From an uncultured Alphaproteobacteria bacterium (GTDB lineage Bacteria; Pseudomonadota; Alphaproteobacteria; Rhizobiales; Aestuariivirgaceae), in contig CALMWF010000044.1 of NCBI GenBank assembly GCA_937873445.1, positions 1-64,000 of the forward strand: 64,000 nucleotides of DNA. Reading direction: 5' to 3'. The notes beneath the pieces were generated by a model. It was not told the DNA's origin, made no database searches, and saw nothing but the letters and a program-made list of their open reading frames with translations. A program made the position numbers and the translations under genes. Position 1 is the stretch's first letter; each line of letters begins with the position of its first letter. Of the stretch, positions 1-8,699 are shown in pieces.

Positions 1-70
1 CAACTTTTCGGGCTGATGGTTTATTGCGCATCAGCTTTTCCGAAAAGTCTGACAACTTTTCGGGCTGATG
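1..70. repeat. Palindromic intergenic repeat, sub-family 1: a half copy (1-19) and a full copy (29-70)
   Basis: The full copy has the form CATCAGC - TTTT bulge - CCGAAAAGT, a short loop, then ACTTTTCGG-GCTGATG, so it can fold into a hairpin with a 4-nt bulge. The first 19 bases are the right half of another copy cut by the window edge. Related copies occur near 5836, 5890 and 7038. It ends 2 nt from the purH stop codon, so it probably forms the 3' end of the purH transcript. Sequence directly seen; function inferred. Confidence 0.8.
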
Positions 71-72
71 CG

Positions 73-1665
73 TCAGTGCCGGAAGTGGCGGGTACCGGTG
101 AAGACCATGGCAAGGCCCGCCGCATCGGCGGCCTCGATCACGTCCTGATCCTTCAAAGATCCGCCGGGCTGGATCACGGCAGTGGCACCCGCTGCCGCGG
201 CCTGCAGCAGGCCATCGGGGAAGGGGAAAAAGGCATCGGAGGCCACCACCGACCCCCTGACGAGCGCCTCCTTCACGCCTGCGGCCGCCGCCGCATCCTC
301 GCTCTTGCGGGCGGCAATGCGGGCGGAATCCACCCGCGACATCTGGCCAGCGCCCACCCCCACAGTGGCGCCATCCTTCACATAGACAATGGCGTTGGAC
401 TTCACGTGCTTCGCCACCCGAAAGGCAAAGCGCAGGTCGGCAAGTTCCTGGGCCGTGGGCTGACGTTTGGTCACCACCTTCAGCTCCATGTCATCGACGC
501 GGGCTGCATCGCGGGTCTGCACCAGTAGTCCTCCGGCCACTGTCTTGGCCGCATAGCCGGGACCTGATGCATCCGGCATGTCCTTCAGAAGGAGCAGGCG
601 AAGGTTCTTCTTGCCGGCAACAATGGCGCGCGCCATGTCATCAGCCCCGGGCACCAGAATGACCTCGGTGAACAGCTTGGTGATCTCGGCAGCGGTCTTT
701 TCATCAAGCGGGCGGTTGAGGGCAATGATGCCGCCAAAGGCAGACACCGGATCGCAGGTGAATGCTTTCCGATAGGCCTCCAGAGCCGTTTCGCCCAGCG
801 CCACGCCACAGGGATTGGCGTGCTTGACGATGACGCAGGCAGGCTTGCCCTCGGGCGCCAGTTCGGCCAGGCATTCAAGGGCGGCATCGGCGTCATTGAT
901 GTTGTTGTAGGACAGTTCCTTGCCCTGCAACTGCTCGGCGTCCATGACGCCGGGGCGGGCATCGGTGGTCTTGTAGAAGGCTGCCTGCTGGTGCGGGTTC
1001 TCGCCATAGCGCAGCAGCTGCTGGCGCCGCCCGCCCAGGGCAATGAAGGACGGAAAGGGTTCGCCCAGTTCACCGGCAAACCAGCGGCTGATGGCAGCAT
1101 CATAGGCAGCGGTGCGGGCATAGGCCTTGAGCGCCAGCGAACGCCGTGTGGCAAGGGTGGTGGCCCCGGCGTTGCCCGCCATGTCGGTGAGCACGCGGGC
1201 ATAATCCTCCGGCTCGACAATGACCGTCACATGGTCGTGGTTCTTGGCGGCGGCCCGGATCATGGCGGGGCCACCGATGTCGATGTTCTCGATCACCTCA
1301 TCGGCTGCGGCGCCCTTGGCCACCGTCGCCTCAAAGGGATAGAGATTGACGGCAAGAAGGTCGATATCGGCAATGCCGTGGGCCTGTTGGGCGGCCTCGT
1401 GTTCGGCATTGCCGCGCACCGCCAGAAGCCCGCCGTGTACCTTGGGGTGAAGCGTCTTGACCCGGCCGTCCATGATTTCGGGAAAGCCCGTCACCTCGGA
1501 CACGTCGCGCACGGAAAGGCCCGCCTCCTTCAACGCCCTGGCGGTGCCACCGGTGGACAGAATGTCTACGCCACGGGCGGACAGCGCCCGGGCGAAGTCG
1601 ATAAGGCCGGTCTTGTCGGAAACGGAAATGAGCGCCCTTCTGACGGGGCGGGCTGTGGCGGTCAT
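73..1665 (-). CDS. purH: Bifunctional AICAR transformylase / IMP cyclohydrolase PurH
   Basis: Catalyses the last two steps of de novo purine synthesis: formylation of AICAR with 10-formyl-THF, then ring closure to IMP. The 530-aa product has the family length. An MGS-like cyclohydrolase domain fills about residues 10-150 ([20 protein letters not shown]) and an AICARFT domain follows ([31 protein letters not shown]); the family tail TRHFRH closes it. The frame stays open 23 codons upstream, but the ATG at 1665 gives the standard N-terminus and the upstream part is low-complexity. Stop is followed 2 nt later by a palindromic repeat. A heparinase-like gene lies upstream on the same strand. Confidence 0.97.
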   Translation of the reverse strand: MTATARPVRRALISVSDKTGLIDFARALSARGVDILSTGGTARALKEAGLSVRDVSEVTGFPEIMDGRVKTLHPKVHGGLLAVRGNAEHEAAQQAHGIADIDLLAVNLYPFEATVAKGAAADEVIENIDIGGPAMIRAAAKNHDHVTVIVEPEDYARVLTDMAGNAGATTLATRRSLALKAYARTAAYDAAISRWFAGELGEPFPSFIALGGRRQQLLRYGENPHQQAAFYKTTDARPGVMDAEQLQGKELSYNNINDADAALECLAELAPEGKPACVIVKHANPCGVALGETALEAYRKAFTCDPVSAFGGIIALNRPLDEKTAAEITKLFTEVILVPGADDMARAIVAGKKNLRLLLLKDMPDASGPGYAAKTVAGGLLVQTRDAARVDDMELKVVTKRQPTAQELADLRFAFRVAKHVKSNAIVYVKDGATVGVGAGQMSRVDSARIAARKSEDAAAAAGVKEALVRGSVVASDAFFPFPDGLLQAAAAGATAVIQPGGSLKDQDVIEAADAAGLAMVFTGTRHFRH

Positions 1666-1760
1666 GGCGTAATCCCTTTCGCCGACCCCGGTAAAGGATG
1701 GCGTTGGCCATGGCAAGGCGGCACGTGTCCGCACATGTCTAGAAGGGCAGAGACTTTGGT

Positions 1761-3323
1761 TCAGTCACTGGCCGTGACCAGTTCGGGCTGGCTTTCGCTT
1801 CTGGCGCGGGCGGGTTTGCCCTGCTTGCGCAGCGCCCAGCGAATGGTCACCGGCCCGGCTGACGCTCTAGGCCGGAGAACGATCTGCTGGCTGCGCCGCG
1901 GCCCTTCGCTTCCTGCCATGAACACTGAATCCTCAAGCCGCATCTCCACCTCAGCGGCCTCCATTTCCCACACCGCCCGGCTGGGCAGGATGAGCAGAAA
2001 TTTCTCGCCCTGATGAAAGCTTTGTGCCCTCACCGTGGGATGGAGATGAAGCCTCAGGCTCACACCCTCTGGCACCTGGCTTAGACTGTCACTCACCCTG
2101 AGGTGTTGGCCATTGCCGGACAGGAAGCATTCACGCTGGTGGCTGACACCCTGAGCATGATGGGCTGTCATGGTGAGCAGGCTTCCGGCTCTGGCATGTT
2201 CCAGGGTGGCGGCCGCGCTGGAACTGGCCTGGGCCTCATCATCACCAAGGCTCAGCGTGTTGTGGGCAAGGCTGGAGCAGGCCGCCCTGTGCCAGTCGGC
2301 ATTGCCCCAGCGCGGGCTGCCACAATTGCTGAGGATGCGGTGGGGGCCGTCGGAAAATTCAATGGCGAGCGCGCTGTGATGTGGCCCGCCCGTGGCAGTG
2401 TCGGCCACCAGCAGGGCCTGCCCCTGGGCAAGGCGGGCAAAGCCGGCATGGGCTGCAAGGCCCAGCGGTTTGCCCTGGGTGGAATCGAGGGCAAGAAGGG
2501 CTGCCACCTCCGCCGTCATGGACGCGGCACCCTGAAACAGAGCCAGGCCGCCATCCCCATGGCAGAGCAGGCGGAGCATGGGCAACATGCGCTCCAGTGC
2601 GCCATGCAGGGCGGCGGGTACCGGCAGCCGGGCTTCAAACATGGCCTGGCGCAGCGGCAGAAGAAGGCTCAGCAATTCCATGAGGTGGGCAGGCTGGCGT
2701 GAAAGGGGCGCGCCGTCCGGCAGAATGAAACCGGCAAGGCCGCGTGAAAGGCGGGCTTCCATGGCATCGCGCAGCGTGTCGAGGCCGCTGAACACGGTGA
2801 CGGCATGGGCAAGCGCCACGCCCTGCCACAGGTCAAGGCCCACATCATGGCGGCGCTGGCCGAGAATGCGCTGGGCCTGGCTGGCCACCAGGCGGGCGAG
2901 CTTGTCATCGGTGGCGGCGGCAAACAGCAGCGGACCATCAAGGGTCAGGTTGAGCAGGGCGGTTGCCTCAACAGCAGGATCGGGGCTGCGGGCGGTTTCG
3001 GCCCAGGCGGCCAGCAGGCGTCGGGCCATGACGCTGGTCAGTGCCCGCGGTTCGGTGGCGAAGTCCCTGAGCCAGACCAGGCCATGGAGCGCGGCCGCAG
3101 CCTGGGGCGGCAGATGGGTCGCAAACAGATCAAGCGGCGGGCAGGTCACGGTCATGCCGCCGAGGTCGCAGTGCCCGCGATACATGGCGCGCGCCCGGTC
3201 CGGTGATCCGGGCGACAGGCGCGGCACCGCCCGGCGCAGACTGACCGTTGCAGCAGGCTCATGCGCAGGCCAGCCCGCGCGGGGCAGGCCGGCCAGACGT
3301 GCTAGCAGTCCACGGGCGCCCAT
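1761..3323 (-). CDS. Heparinase II/III-like family protein
   Basis: A 520-aa protein resembling the alphaproteobacterial heparinase II/III family that sits beside purH and rsmB. The N-terminal half is alpha-helical, as expected for the alpha/alpha-toroid; the C-terminal half from about residue 310 carries the beta-sandwich motif region ([33 protein letters not shown]). These enzymes are polysaccharide lyases by family, but the substrate here is unknown and may be a cell-surface polymer. No convincing signal peptide is visible. ATG at 3323 chosen. It is separated by 73 nt from rsmB and by 95 nt from the purH start, so the three may be co-transcribed. Confidence 0.8.
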   Translation of the reverse strand: MGARGLLARLAGLPRAGWPAHEPAATVSLRRAVPRLSPGSPDRARAMYRGHCDLGGMTVTCPPLDLFATHLPPQAAAALHGLVWLRDFATEPRALTSVMARRLLAAWAETARSPDPAVEATALLNLTLDGPLLFAAATDDKLARLVASQAQRILGQRRHDVGLDLWQGVALAHAVTVFSGLDTLRDAMEARLSRGLAGFILPDGAPLSRQPAHLMELLSLLLPLRQAMFEARLPVPAALHGALERMLPMLRLLCHGDGGLALFQGAASMTAEVAALLALDSTQGKPLGLAAHAGFARLAQGQALLVADTATGGPHHSALAIEFSDGPHRILSNCGSPRWGNADWHRAACSSLAHNTLSLGDDEAQASSSAAATLEHARAGSLLTMTAHHAQGVSHQRECFLSGNGQHLRVSDSLSQVPEGVSLRLHLHPTVRAQSFHQGEKFLLILPSRAVWEMEAAEVEMRLEDSVFMAGSEGPRRSQQIVLRPRASAGPVTIRWALRKQGKPARARSESQPELVTASD

Positions 3324-3396
3324 GGGCAGAGGGTTCCATCGCGCGGGGTTGAGGGTTCGGGGGATGGAGTGTCAGCCAGCCATGGTTAATGAAACG

Positions 3397-4707
3397 CTAA
3401 TGGCCGGCGAGGATGAGGCGGGCTGTGTAAAATCCGTCCAGCGTGTCGCCGCCGAAGGCCATGGCGGGCAGGGTGCGCAAATCCCCCGCGGGGGTGATGA
3501 ACCGGGCTTCACCACCCACATCGGCGGGCTTCACCGGCAGGCGGGAAAATTCGGGCTGACGGGTCAGGAAGGCTGCGGTCTGGTCTTCGCCCTCCTCCGG
3601 CAGCAGCGAGCAGGTGCAATAGAGCAGCATGCCACCCGGTCTGGTGAGGGTGGCCGCCTTGTCCAGCAGGCGCGCCTGCAGTTTCACCAGCCCGTCAATC
3701 TGGCGGGCGGATTTGAGATGGGGCAGGTCGGGATGACGGCGGATGGTGCCGGTGGCCGAACAGGGCGCATCCAGCAAGACCAGGTCATACTGCCGGTGCT
3801 CTGGCAGGGCCAGCACATCGGCGGTGAGGACGGTGGCGGCAAGGCGCAGGCGTTTCAGATTGTCGTGGAGCCGGGCCAGGCGCGGGGCGGAATCATCGAC
3901 GGCGGTGACGGTGGCCCCGCGGGCGGCCAATTGCGCCGTCTTGCCGCCGGGCGCGGCACAGAGGTCAAGTGCCGTCTTACCCGCCACGGACCCGGCCAGC
4001 ATCACCGGCAGGGCGGCGGCGGCATCCTGAACCCACCACTCACCCTCGGCAAAACCGGGAAGCTCGGTCACCGGACCATGCTGCAGTGGCAGGCGCAGGC
4101 TGCCGGTGGGGAGAAGTGTGGCCGAAAGGCGTTCGGCCCACAGCGCGGCATTGTCCTTCACGCTGATATCAAGGGGGGCCTCATGGGCATGGGCCAGGGC
4201 AATGGCATGGGTGGTTTCGGCCCCATGGGCGGAAAGCAGGCGGGCCTTGAGCCAGTCCGGCAGGTTGCGCGACGGGTCCGCAGCGAGGCTTTCGGGATCA
4301 AGTCCCGCCACCTTGCGCAGCACGGCATTGATGAGACCGGCGAAGTGGCGGGCCTTGGGGTCATGCTTGGCGAGATCGACACTGGCTGAAATGGCGGCGT
4401 GCGGCGGGGTGGCCATGAGCAGCAGTTGGGCAGCGCCGAGCAGCAGAATGAGAAAGGCGGGGCCGCTGCTCTTCGGCAGGGGTTTGGCCAGAAAGGGCTG
4501 GACTGCCGCCGTCAGATCGCCATGGCGGCGCAGGCTCACGGCGGCCAGCGCATGGGCAAAGGCGCGGTCACGCGGGGCGAGCTTGGTGAAGGCGGCATCC
4601 GTCTCCATCTGCTGGTCGAGGGCAACTCCCTCCACCAGCACGCCATAAACAAGCTTCAGCGCCACGGCGCGGGCGGCCAGTCCTTCCGTGCTGCCGCCCG
4701 GCTTCAC
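3397..4707 (-). CDS. rsmB: RsmB-family 16S rRNA (cytosine-C5) methyltransferase
   Basis: A 436-aa NOL1/NOP2/Sun-family enzyme, by homology methylating C967 of 16S rRNA. Residues ~1-140 form a NusB-like RNA-binding domain (LVYGVLVEGVALDQQ...DRAFAHAL); the C-terminal Rossmann domain shows the SAM-binding motif LDLCAAPGGKTAQLA and the catalytic DAPCSATGTIRRHPD, with the second conserved cysteine in LLYCTCSLLPEE. The start codon in this frame is GTG at 4707, only 2 nt after the htpX stop, which points to translational coupling with htpX. Downstream lies the heparinase-like gene. Confidence 0.93.
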   Translation of the reverse strand: MKPGGSTEGLAARAVALKLVYGVLVEGVALDQQMETDAAFTKLAPRDRAFAHALAAVSLRRHGDLTAAVQPFLAKPLPKSSGPAFLILLLGAAQLLLMATPPHAAISASVDLAKHDPKARHFAGLINAVLRKVAGLDPESLAADPSRNLPDWLKARLLSAHGAETTHAIALAHAHEAPLDISVKDNAALWAERLSATLLPTGSLRLPLQHGPVTELPGFAEGEWWVQDAAAALPVMLAGSVAGKTALDLCAAPGGKTAQLAARGATVTAVDDSAPRLARLHDNLKRLRLAATVLTADVLALPEHRQYDLVLLDAPCSATGTIRRHPDLPHLKSARQIDGLVKLQARLLDKAATLTRPGGMLLYCTCSLLPEEGEDQTAAFLTRQPEFSRLPVKPADVGGEARFITPAGDLRTLPAMAFGGDTLDGFYTARLILAGH

Positions 4708-4709
4708 CG

Positions 4710-5600
4710 TCAGCCCCAGGGGCCCTGGGCGGAGGCGGTGCGCGACGACGCACTCCCCATATCGCGGGCCATGGCCTCCAGCGCGGCAATGCGGTTTTCC
4801 GTGGCGGGGTGGGTCGAGAACAGATTGTCCATGCGCTCGCCATGGAGCGGGTTGATGATGAACATGTGGGCCGCCGCCGGATTGGCCTCGGCTTCGGGAT
4901 TTCTGATATGGGCCGCCGCGCCGGAAATCGTCGCCAGAGCATGGGCCAGCGCCAGAGGCTTGCCGGAAATTTCGGCCCCCATGCGGTCGGCGGCATATTC
5001 ACGGCTGCGGCTCACCGCCATCTGCACAACCATGGCGGCCAGCGGCGCCAGCAGCATCATGGCAATGGCGGCAATGCCGCCCAGGGGGTTGTCACGGTCG
5101 CGGCTGCCGCCAAAAAACATGCCAAAATTGGTAAGCATGGAAATGGCGCCGGCAAGGGTGGCGGTCACCGTCATGATGAGGGTATCGCGGTTCTTGATGT
5201 GGGCCAGCTCATGGGCCATCACGCCTTCCACCTGTTCGGGCGACAGGCGCCGCAGCAGGCCGGTGGTGGCGGCAACCGCCGCGTTTTCAGGATTGCGCCC
5301 GGTGGCGAAGGCGTTGGGCTGGTCATTGTCCATGAGATAGACCTTGGGCATGGGCAGGCCGGCGCGCCTGGCCAGACGCTCGATCATGTCGAAGAATTCG
5401 GGTGCCGCCGCACGGTCGATGGCTTGGGCGCCCGCCATGCGCAGCACCATCTTGTCAGAGTTCCAATAGGAAAACAGGTTCATGGCCAGCGCGGCAAAGA
5501 AAGCAATCATCATGCCGGGGCCACGGCCCAGACCATAGCCCACGGCCATGAACAGCGCCGTCATGGCGGCGAGCAGCAGGGTGGTCTTGAAATAGTTCAT
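4710..5600 (-). CDS. htpX: Membrane zinc metalloprotease HtpX
   Basis: Inner-membrane M48-family protease that degrades misfolded membrane proteins alongside FtsH. The 296-aa protein has two N-terminal membrane segments (about residues 7-25 and 30-47), the zinc site [10 protein letters not shown] with HEXXH at residues 130-134, two further hydrophobic segments (~145-165, ~180-195), and the third ligand in [13 protein letters not shown]. The C-terminus is Ser/Ala-rich. ATG at 5600 is preceded by GGAGA. An RpoH-like promoter (5625-5653) lies directly upstream, which fits the known heat-shock control of htpX. It overlaps nothing but sits 2 nt from rsmB. Confidence 0.96.
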   Translation of the reverse strand: MNYFKTTLLLAAMTALFMAVGYGLGRGPGMMIAFFAALAMNLFSYWNSDKMVLRMAGAQAIDRAAAPEFFDMIERLARRAGLPMPKVYLMDNDQPNAFATGRNPENAAVAATTGLLRRLSPEQVEGVMAHELAHIKNRDTLIMTVTATLAGAISMLTNFGMFFGGSRDRDNPLGGIAAIAMMLLAPLAAMVVQMAVSRSREYAADRMGAEISGKPLALAHALATISGAAAHIRNPEAEANPAAAHMFIINPLHGERMDNLFSTHPATENRIAALEAMARDMGSASSRTASAQGPWG

Positions 5601-5624
5601 GACAGGTCTCCGTTCGGCCCTGCT

Positions 5625-5653
5625 ATATTGGGCGGCATGACGGATTCTTCAAG
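5625..5653 (-). promoter_or_regulatory. RpoH-type promoter of htpX
   Basis: On the minus strand, CTTGAA (5653-5648) is followed by a 15-nt spacer and CCCAATAT (5632-5625). This closely matches the sigma-32 consensus CTTGAA / CCCATNT. A start about 8 nt downstream of the -10 gives a short leader before the htpX ATG at 5600. The element lies inside the first codons of the divergent gene at 5637. Confidence 0.6.
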
Positions 5654-5825
5654 CACGGAACGGGTGTTGCCGCCCGCCGCTCAACGCGCTCTGGCCGAGG
5701 CCGAGGCCCGGCGCAAGGCAGCCCAGGACAAGGCATCGCTGCCGCCGGAGGTTCACGGCCGCAAGGGGCCAGAACCCACCCGCTACGGCGACTGGGAAAA
5801 GAAGGGTATCATCTCGGACTTCTGA
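5637..5825 (+). CDS. SdhAF4-family (DUF1674) succinate dehydrogenase assembly factor
   Basis: A 62-aa protein ending in the diagnostic motif [20 protein letters not shown] (residues 43-62), the hallmark of the SdhAF4 family, which in mitochondria and alphaproteobacteria binds flavinylated SdhA and helps assemble complex II. The first half is Ala/Arg-rich and probably disordered. The ATG at 5637 is the only sensible start; it lacks a clear Shine-Dalgarno sequence, and a TATATT box ends 7 nt upstream (5624-5629), so the message may be leaderless. Divergent from htpX with a 36-bp gap. No sdh genes are in the window. Confidence 0.85.
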   Translation: MTDSSSTERVLPPAAQRALAEAEARRKAAQDKASLPPEVHGRKGPEPTRYGDWEKKGIISDF

Positions 5826-5835
5826 AGGGTTGCTG

Positions 5836-5917
5836 CCCATCAGCTTGTCCGAAAAGTCTGCATCTTTTCGGGCTGATGGGTGGTGTTTTCCCATCAGTCT
5901 GTCCGAAAAGTCTGACG
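5836..5917. repeat. Palindromic repeat sub-family 1: a full copy (5836-5880) and a left-half copy (5890-5917)
   Basis: The first copy is complete (CCCATCAGC...GCTGATGGG). The second has the left arm only, up to CCGAAAAGTCTGAC, after which the sequence changes abruptly. The missing right arm reappears at 7038-7070 on the far side of a lower-G+C segment, with CCGAAAAGTCTG present on both sides. Confidence 0.8.
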
Positions 5918-5928
5918 TTATATATTAA

Positions 5929-6139
5929 GCGCACTTCGAGGAACTGGCAAAGAACATCCTGAAGGGGGAGTTGAAGCGCAGGGGCGTGACCTATGCTACA
6001 CTCGCTGAAAAGCTGGCAGCAATCGGCGTTCACGAAACGGAACCTCAATAACAAGGTGAGTCGTGACGGCTTTAGTGCCGCCTTTTTGCTTCAGTGTATG
6101 GTGGCAATAGGGGCTGGAGAAATTAGGTTTTTGCCTTAG
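5929..6139 (+). pseudogene. DUF6471 family gene remnant, truncated and frameshifted
   Basis: Frame 1 from 5929 reads AHFEELAKNILKGELKRRG, then VTYATLAEKLAAIGVHETEP, and hits TAA at 6048-6050. The adjacent frame from 6047 continues NNKVSRDGFSAAFLLQCMVAIG to a stop at 6137-6139. Joined, these match the DUF6471 pattern (helix, LKRRGVTY, IGVxETEPN, NKxSRxGFSAAFLLQC). There is a frameshift between EP and NNK, and no start codon: an in-frame TAA lies at 5926, next to the truncated repeat. The family has a helix-turn-helix-like look, but its function is not established. The last 4 nt overlap the end of the convergent gene. Confidence 0.7.
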
Positions 6140-6987
6140 TCCGGAAGATCTATGACTTCGTGAAAGTTGGTGACCTTGTAGGCCGCAACTCGATCCCCGA
6201 CCATATCAACGAGCACATCCACATAGAAGCCCTTCTTGAAGATGTTGGCTTCACTTTCCGATATCTCGTGCTTGATTCTATCCTTCGCCATTTCTGAAGC
6301 ATAGACCAGCGGGCGCGGGCGGTGATCTATTGCTTGAATAATGACCTGCTCACCTGATGGCCTTTGCAGTTCCGCATCCTTTAGGTTGGACTGGAAAAAT
6401 CGCATCAAGACCATCCGTTTATTGTGATCCTCGTGATGCTCAATTATCCTTACATGCTCACGCATGTTCCCGATGGCAGTTCTGGCTTCTTGTGTTGTGA
6501 ACTTAATAGCAGCGCGTATCTTTGATTGTCCGCCCTCAATCACAATTGACTCGATGTCTTGTCGGCCATTTGGGTCATTGGCAATTGCCGCCATACCCTC
6601 CATAACGTCTTTGAGTTCGGACTTCGTGTATTGATCTGGTCTGGCACCGGGGGTTTGGTAGGTTCTTACTATATCGCCCACGCGCTTGATGAACTGGTCA
6701 ACGATTAGGCCAACGTCAATGGCCTGCAATATTGGCATCACATAGGGAACCAAGTCAGCGATGATTGATCCCTGCCTCACTTCACTTACATAGATTTTTG
6801 CATCGTCACTCAGGTCTGGGTTTTCGGCCTTCATGAACCTAGAATATTCACTCCCAATCGAAGCAAAGGCCGAAACAAAGTCATTCAACTCAATGGGTTG
6901 AGTTGTTTCAATCTTCACCCGAATAAAGGCGCCAGCCTTTTCCATGAAGTCACGGTAGCCAAGGTTGCAAGGTTTGTCACTATTCAT
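6136..6987 (-). CDS. Unrecognised 283-aa protein on a low-G+C insert
   Basis: I do not recognise this family. The N-terminal part suggests beta-alpha-beta-beta (FIRVKIETTQ; ELNDFVSAFASIGSEYSRFM; AKIYVSEVRQGSIIADLV, residues ~20-80), followed by an amphipathic or membrane-contacting helix (PYVMPILQAIDVGLIVDQFI, ~81-100). The middle is charged and polar, and the C-terminal third looks like a second beta-rich domain (GFYVDVLVDMVGDRVAAYKV, ~253-272). There are no catalytic motifs that I can name and no signal peptide. Start ATG at 6987, with ATG at 6945 possible. Four sampled lines were 47-53% G+C, far below the flanking genes, and it lies between two halves of a repeat, so recent acquisition is likely. 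Confidence 0.75.
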   Translation of the reverse strand: MNSDKPCNLGYRDFMEKAGAFIRVKIETTQPIELNDFVSAFASIGSEYSRFMKAENPDLSDDAKIYVSEVRQGSIIADLVPYVMPILQAIDVGLIVDQFIKRVGDIVRTYQTPGARPDQYTKSELKDVMEGMAAIANDPNGRQDIESIVIEGGQSKIRAAIKFTTQEARTAIGNMREHVRIIEHHEDHNKRMVLMRFFQSNLKDAELQRPSGEQVIIQAIDHRPRPLVYASEMAKDRIKHEISESEANIFKKGFYVDVLVDMVGDRVAAYKVTNFHEVIDLPD

Positions 6988-7037
6988 CGGATTCTCTTAT
7001 CCGGTCCGTGTCAGCGCCTGGTGCGCTTGATACAGAA

Positions 7038-7070
7038 GGCCGAAAAGTCTGCAACTTTTCGGGCTGATGG
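7038..7070. repeat. Palindromic repeat sub-family 1, right-half copy
   Basis: Reads CCGAAAAGTCTGCAACTTTT then CGGGCTGATGG: the loop and right arm with only part of the left arm. Complements the left-half copy at 5890-5917; together they would make one intact repeat, sharing a 12-bp CCGAAAAGTCTG at both junctions. It directly abuts the gluQRS stop codon (7071-7073). Confidence 0.75.
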
Positions 7071-7883
7071 TCAGGAAAACCCCAACTGGCGGCGGATGTC
7101 CGCGGCTGTCACCCCCGCCGCGCGCAGATCGGCGAGCGACCGATCACCCTGTGACTTGGCCAGTTTGCGCCCGGTGTCATGGCGGATGAGGTCATGGTGG
7201 TGGTAGTGCGGCTCAGGCAGACCCAGTATGTCCTGCACCAGACGGTGAATGGACGTGGCGGCGAACAGATCGGTGCCGCGCACCACATGGCTCACCCCCT
7301 GCAGGGCATCATCAACACAGACGGCGATATGGTAGGAGGTGCCAATGTCCTTGCGGGCGATGACCACATCGCCCCAGACAGCGGGATCAACCGGTAGCAC
7401 CCGGCCCTTCTCGGTCATGGTGAGGGCGCGGCCCCCGGCGGCGCGGTCCATGGCAAGGCGCAGGCTGGCGGGAAGGCCGGGCCGTGGCCCGGTGCTGCGG
7501 CAGGTGCCGGGGTAGAGCGGCTGGCCCTCCGGATCGGCGGGGGATGGCGGCAGGGCCGCCAGATCCTTCCTTGTGCAGCTGCACGGGTAGGTGAGGCCCG
7601 CTTCGGTCAGACGCTTTTGGGCGGCGTGATACTCGGCGAGATGCTCACTCTGCCAGCGCACCGCGCCGTCAAAGCGGAGGCCCAGCCAGTGGAGATCATC
7701 AATGGCGGCCTCGCCGAGACTTCGGTTGCAGCGGGTCTGGTCAATGTCCTCGATGCGGAGCAGCAGGTGGCCGCCCGCCTCCCTGGCCCGGTGCTGGTTC
7801 AGCAGGGCCGAATAGGCATGACCGAGGTGGAGCCGGCCATTGGGGCTGGGGGCAAAGCGGAAAACGGGCCTGGGCGTCAGCAT
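7071..7883 (-). CDS. gluQRS: Glutamyl-Q tRNA(Asp) synthetase
   Basis: Attaches glutamate to queuosine at position 34 of tRNA-Asp without a separate anticodon-binding domain. The 270-aa protein is the size of truncated GluRS paralogues. It shows FAPSPNGRLHLGHAYSALL (HIGH region, ~8-26), the CSC...YPGTC zinc-ligand cluster (~105-130) and a KMSKS-like KLAKSQGDRSL near the C-terminus. The frame continues 60 codons upstream, but the ATG at 7883 begins the family N-terminus and the upstream part overlaps the divergent glycosylase gene. A half-repeat abuts the stop. Confidence 0.93.
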   Translation of the reverse strand: MLTPRPVFRFAPSPNGRLHLGHAYSALLNQHRAREAGGHLLLRIEDIDQTRCNRSLGEAAIDDLHWLGLRFDGAVRWQSEHLAEYHAAQKRLTEAGLTYPCSCTRKDLAALPPSPADPEGQPLYPGTCRSTGPRPGLPASLRLAMDRAAGGRALTMTEKGRVLPVDPAVWGDVVIARKDIGTSYHIAVCVDDALQGVSHVVRGTDLFAATSIHRLVQDILGLPEPHYHHHDLIRHDTGRKLAKSQGDRSLADLRAAGVTAADIRRQLGFS

Positions 7884-7931
7884 GGCGCAAGCCTCTTGCG
7901 CTGCTTTGGCCCAGCGGTCAAATCTTGGCCC

Positions 7932-8567
7932 ATGAAGCGCATTGCCAATGACCAAGATCTGGCCCGCGGGGTCACCCTTCTGCTGGCGCTGGAGCCGCGC
8001 TTCCAGCCGGTGGTGGCAGCCCACGGCCTGCCGCCGCTCCGCCTGGCGCCCGAAGGTCTCCACACCCTCTTGCAGATCATCACCGAACAGTCGATCTCGC
8101 TCAAGGCGGCCGCTGCCATCTGGGCGCGGATCGAGGCCAGGGTTTCACCCCATGATGCGGCGGCCATACTGGCCATGACGGTGGAGGACTACCGGGCGCT
8201 GGGGTTGAACGGCGCCAAGGCGCGGGCCTTTCACGGGGCGGCCAGGGCGGTGCAGTCGGGCCAGCTTGATCTGGCGGGCCTGCGCCAGCTGACCGAGGCC
8301 GAGGCGCGGGCGGCCCTTCTCGCCCTGCCGGGGGTAGGGCCGTGGACGGCAGAAATCTACCTGATGGGGGCTTTGGGCGAGGCCGATATTTTTCCAGCGG
8401 GCGACCGGGCCCTGCAGCTTGCCGCCCATGACCTGTTTCACCTCAGGGCCATACCGGAGGCCAAGGCGCTGGCCCGCCGGGCCCGGAAGTGGTCCCCGGT
8501 CCGGGCGGTGGCGGCGCGGCTGTTGTGGCGGCACTACCGGGCCATGCGCGAAACGGCACAGGGCTGA
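7932..8567 (+). CDS. DNA-3-methyladenine glycosylase II (AlkA-like, HhH-GPD)
   Basis: Base-excision repair enzyme that removes alkylated purines. The 211-aa protein lacks the E. coli AlkA N-terminal domain, as is usual for the short bacterial form. The helix-hairpin-helix LLALPGVGPWTAEIYLMGAL (~131-150) is followed by the catalytic aspartate in FPAGDRALQ (~155-160). The ATG at 7932 is the natural start; the longer open frame upstream lies antisense to gluQRS. Divergent from gluQRS with a 48-bp gap. Confidence 0.9.
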   Translation: MKRIANDQDLARGVTLLLALEPRFQPVVAAHGLPPLRLAPEGLHTLLQIITEQSISLKAAAAIWARIEARVSPHDAAAILAMTVEDYRALGLNGAKARAFHGAARAVQSGQLDLAGLRQLTEAEARAALLALPGVGPWTAEIYLMGALGEADIFPAGDRALQLAAHDLFHLRAIPEAKALARRARKWSPVRAVAARLLWRHYRAMRETAQG

Positions 8568-8699
8568 CGGCTTCAGGCGCGGGTGATTTTCTCCTTCACA
8601 CTCCCGCCACAGGGTTTATGGTAGGCTGGTTTCCGACCCGGAGGTGACGTCTTCCCTTTTCACCACGCTCGTGTTGCGCCTGAAGCCTGCCCGGCCCTT

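Noticed and set aside
820-2013. Long antisense ORFs over purH, heparinase, rsmB, nrdJ, ffh and others
   Set aside because: Arise from high G+C third positions; no conserved motifs, and the opposite frames encode well-known proteins.
3385-3400. CtrA-like site TTAA-N7-CTAA
   Set aside because: One mismatch from TTAA-N7-TTAA and located beside the rsmB 3' end; not convincing.
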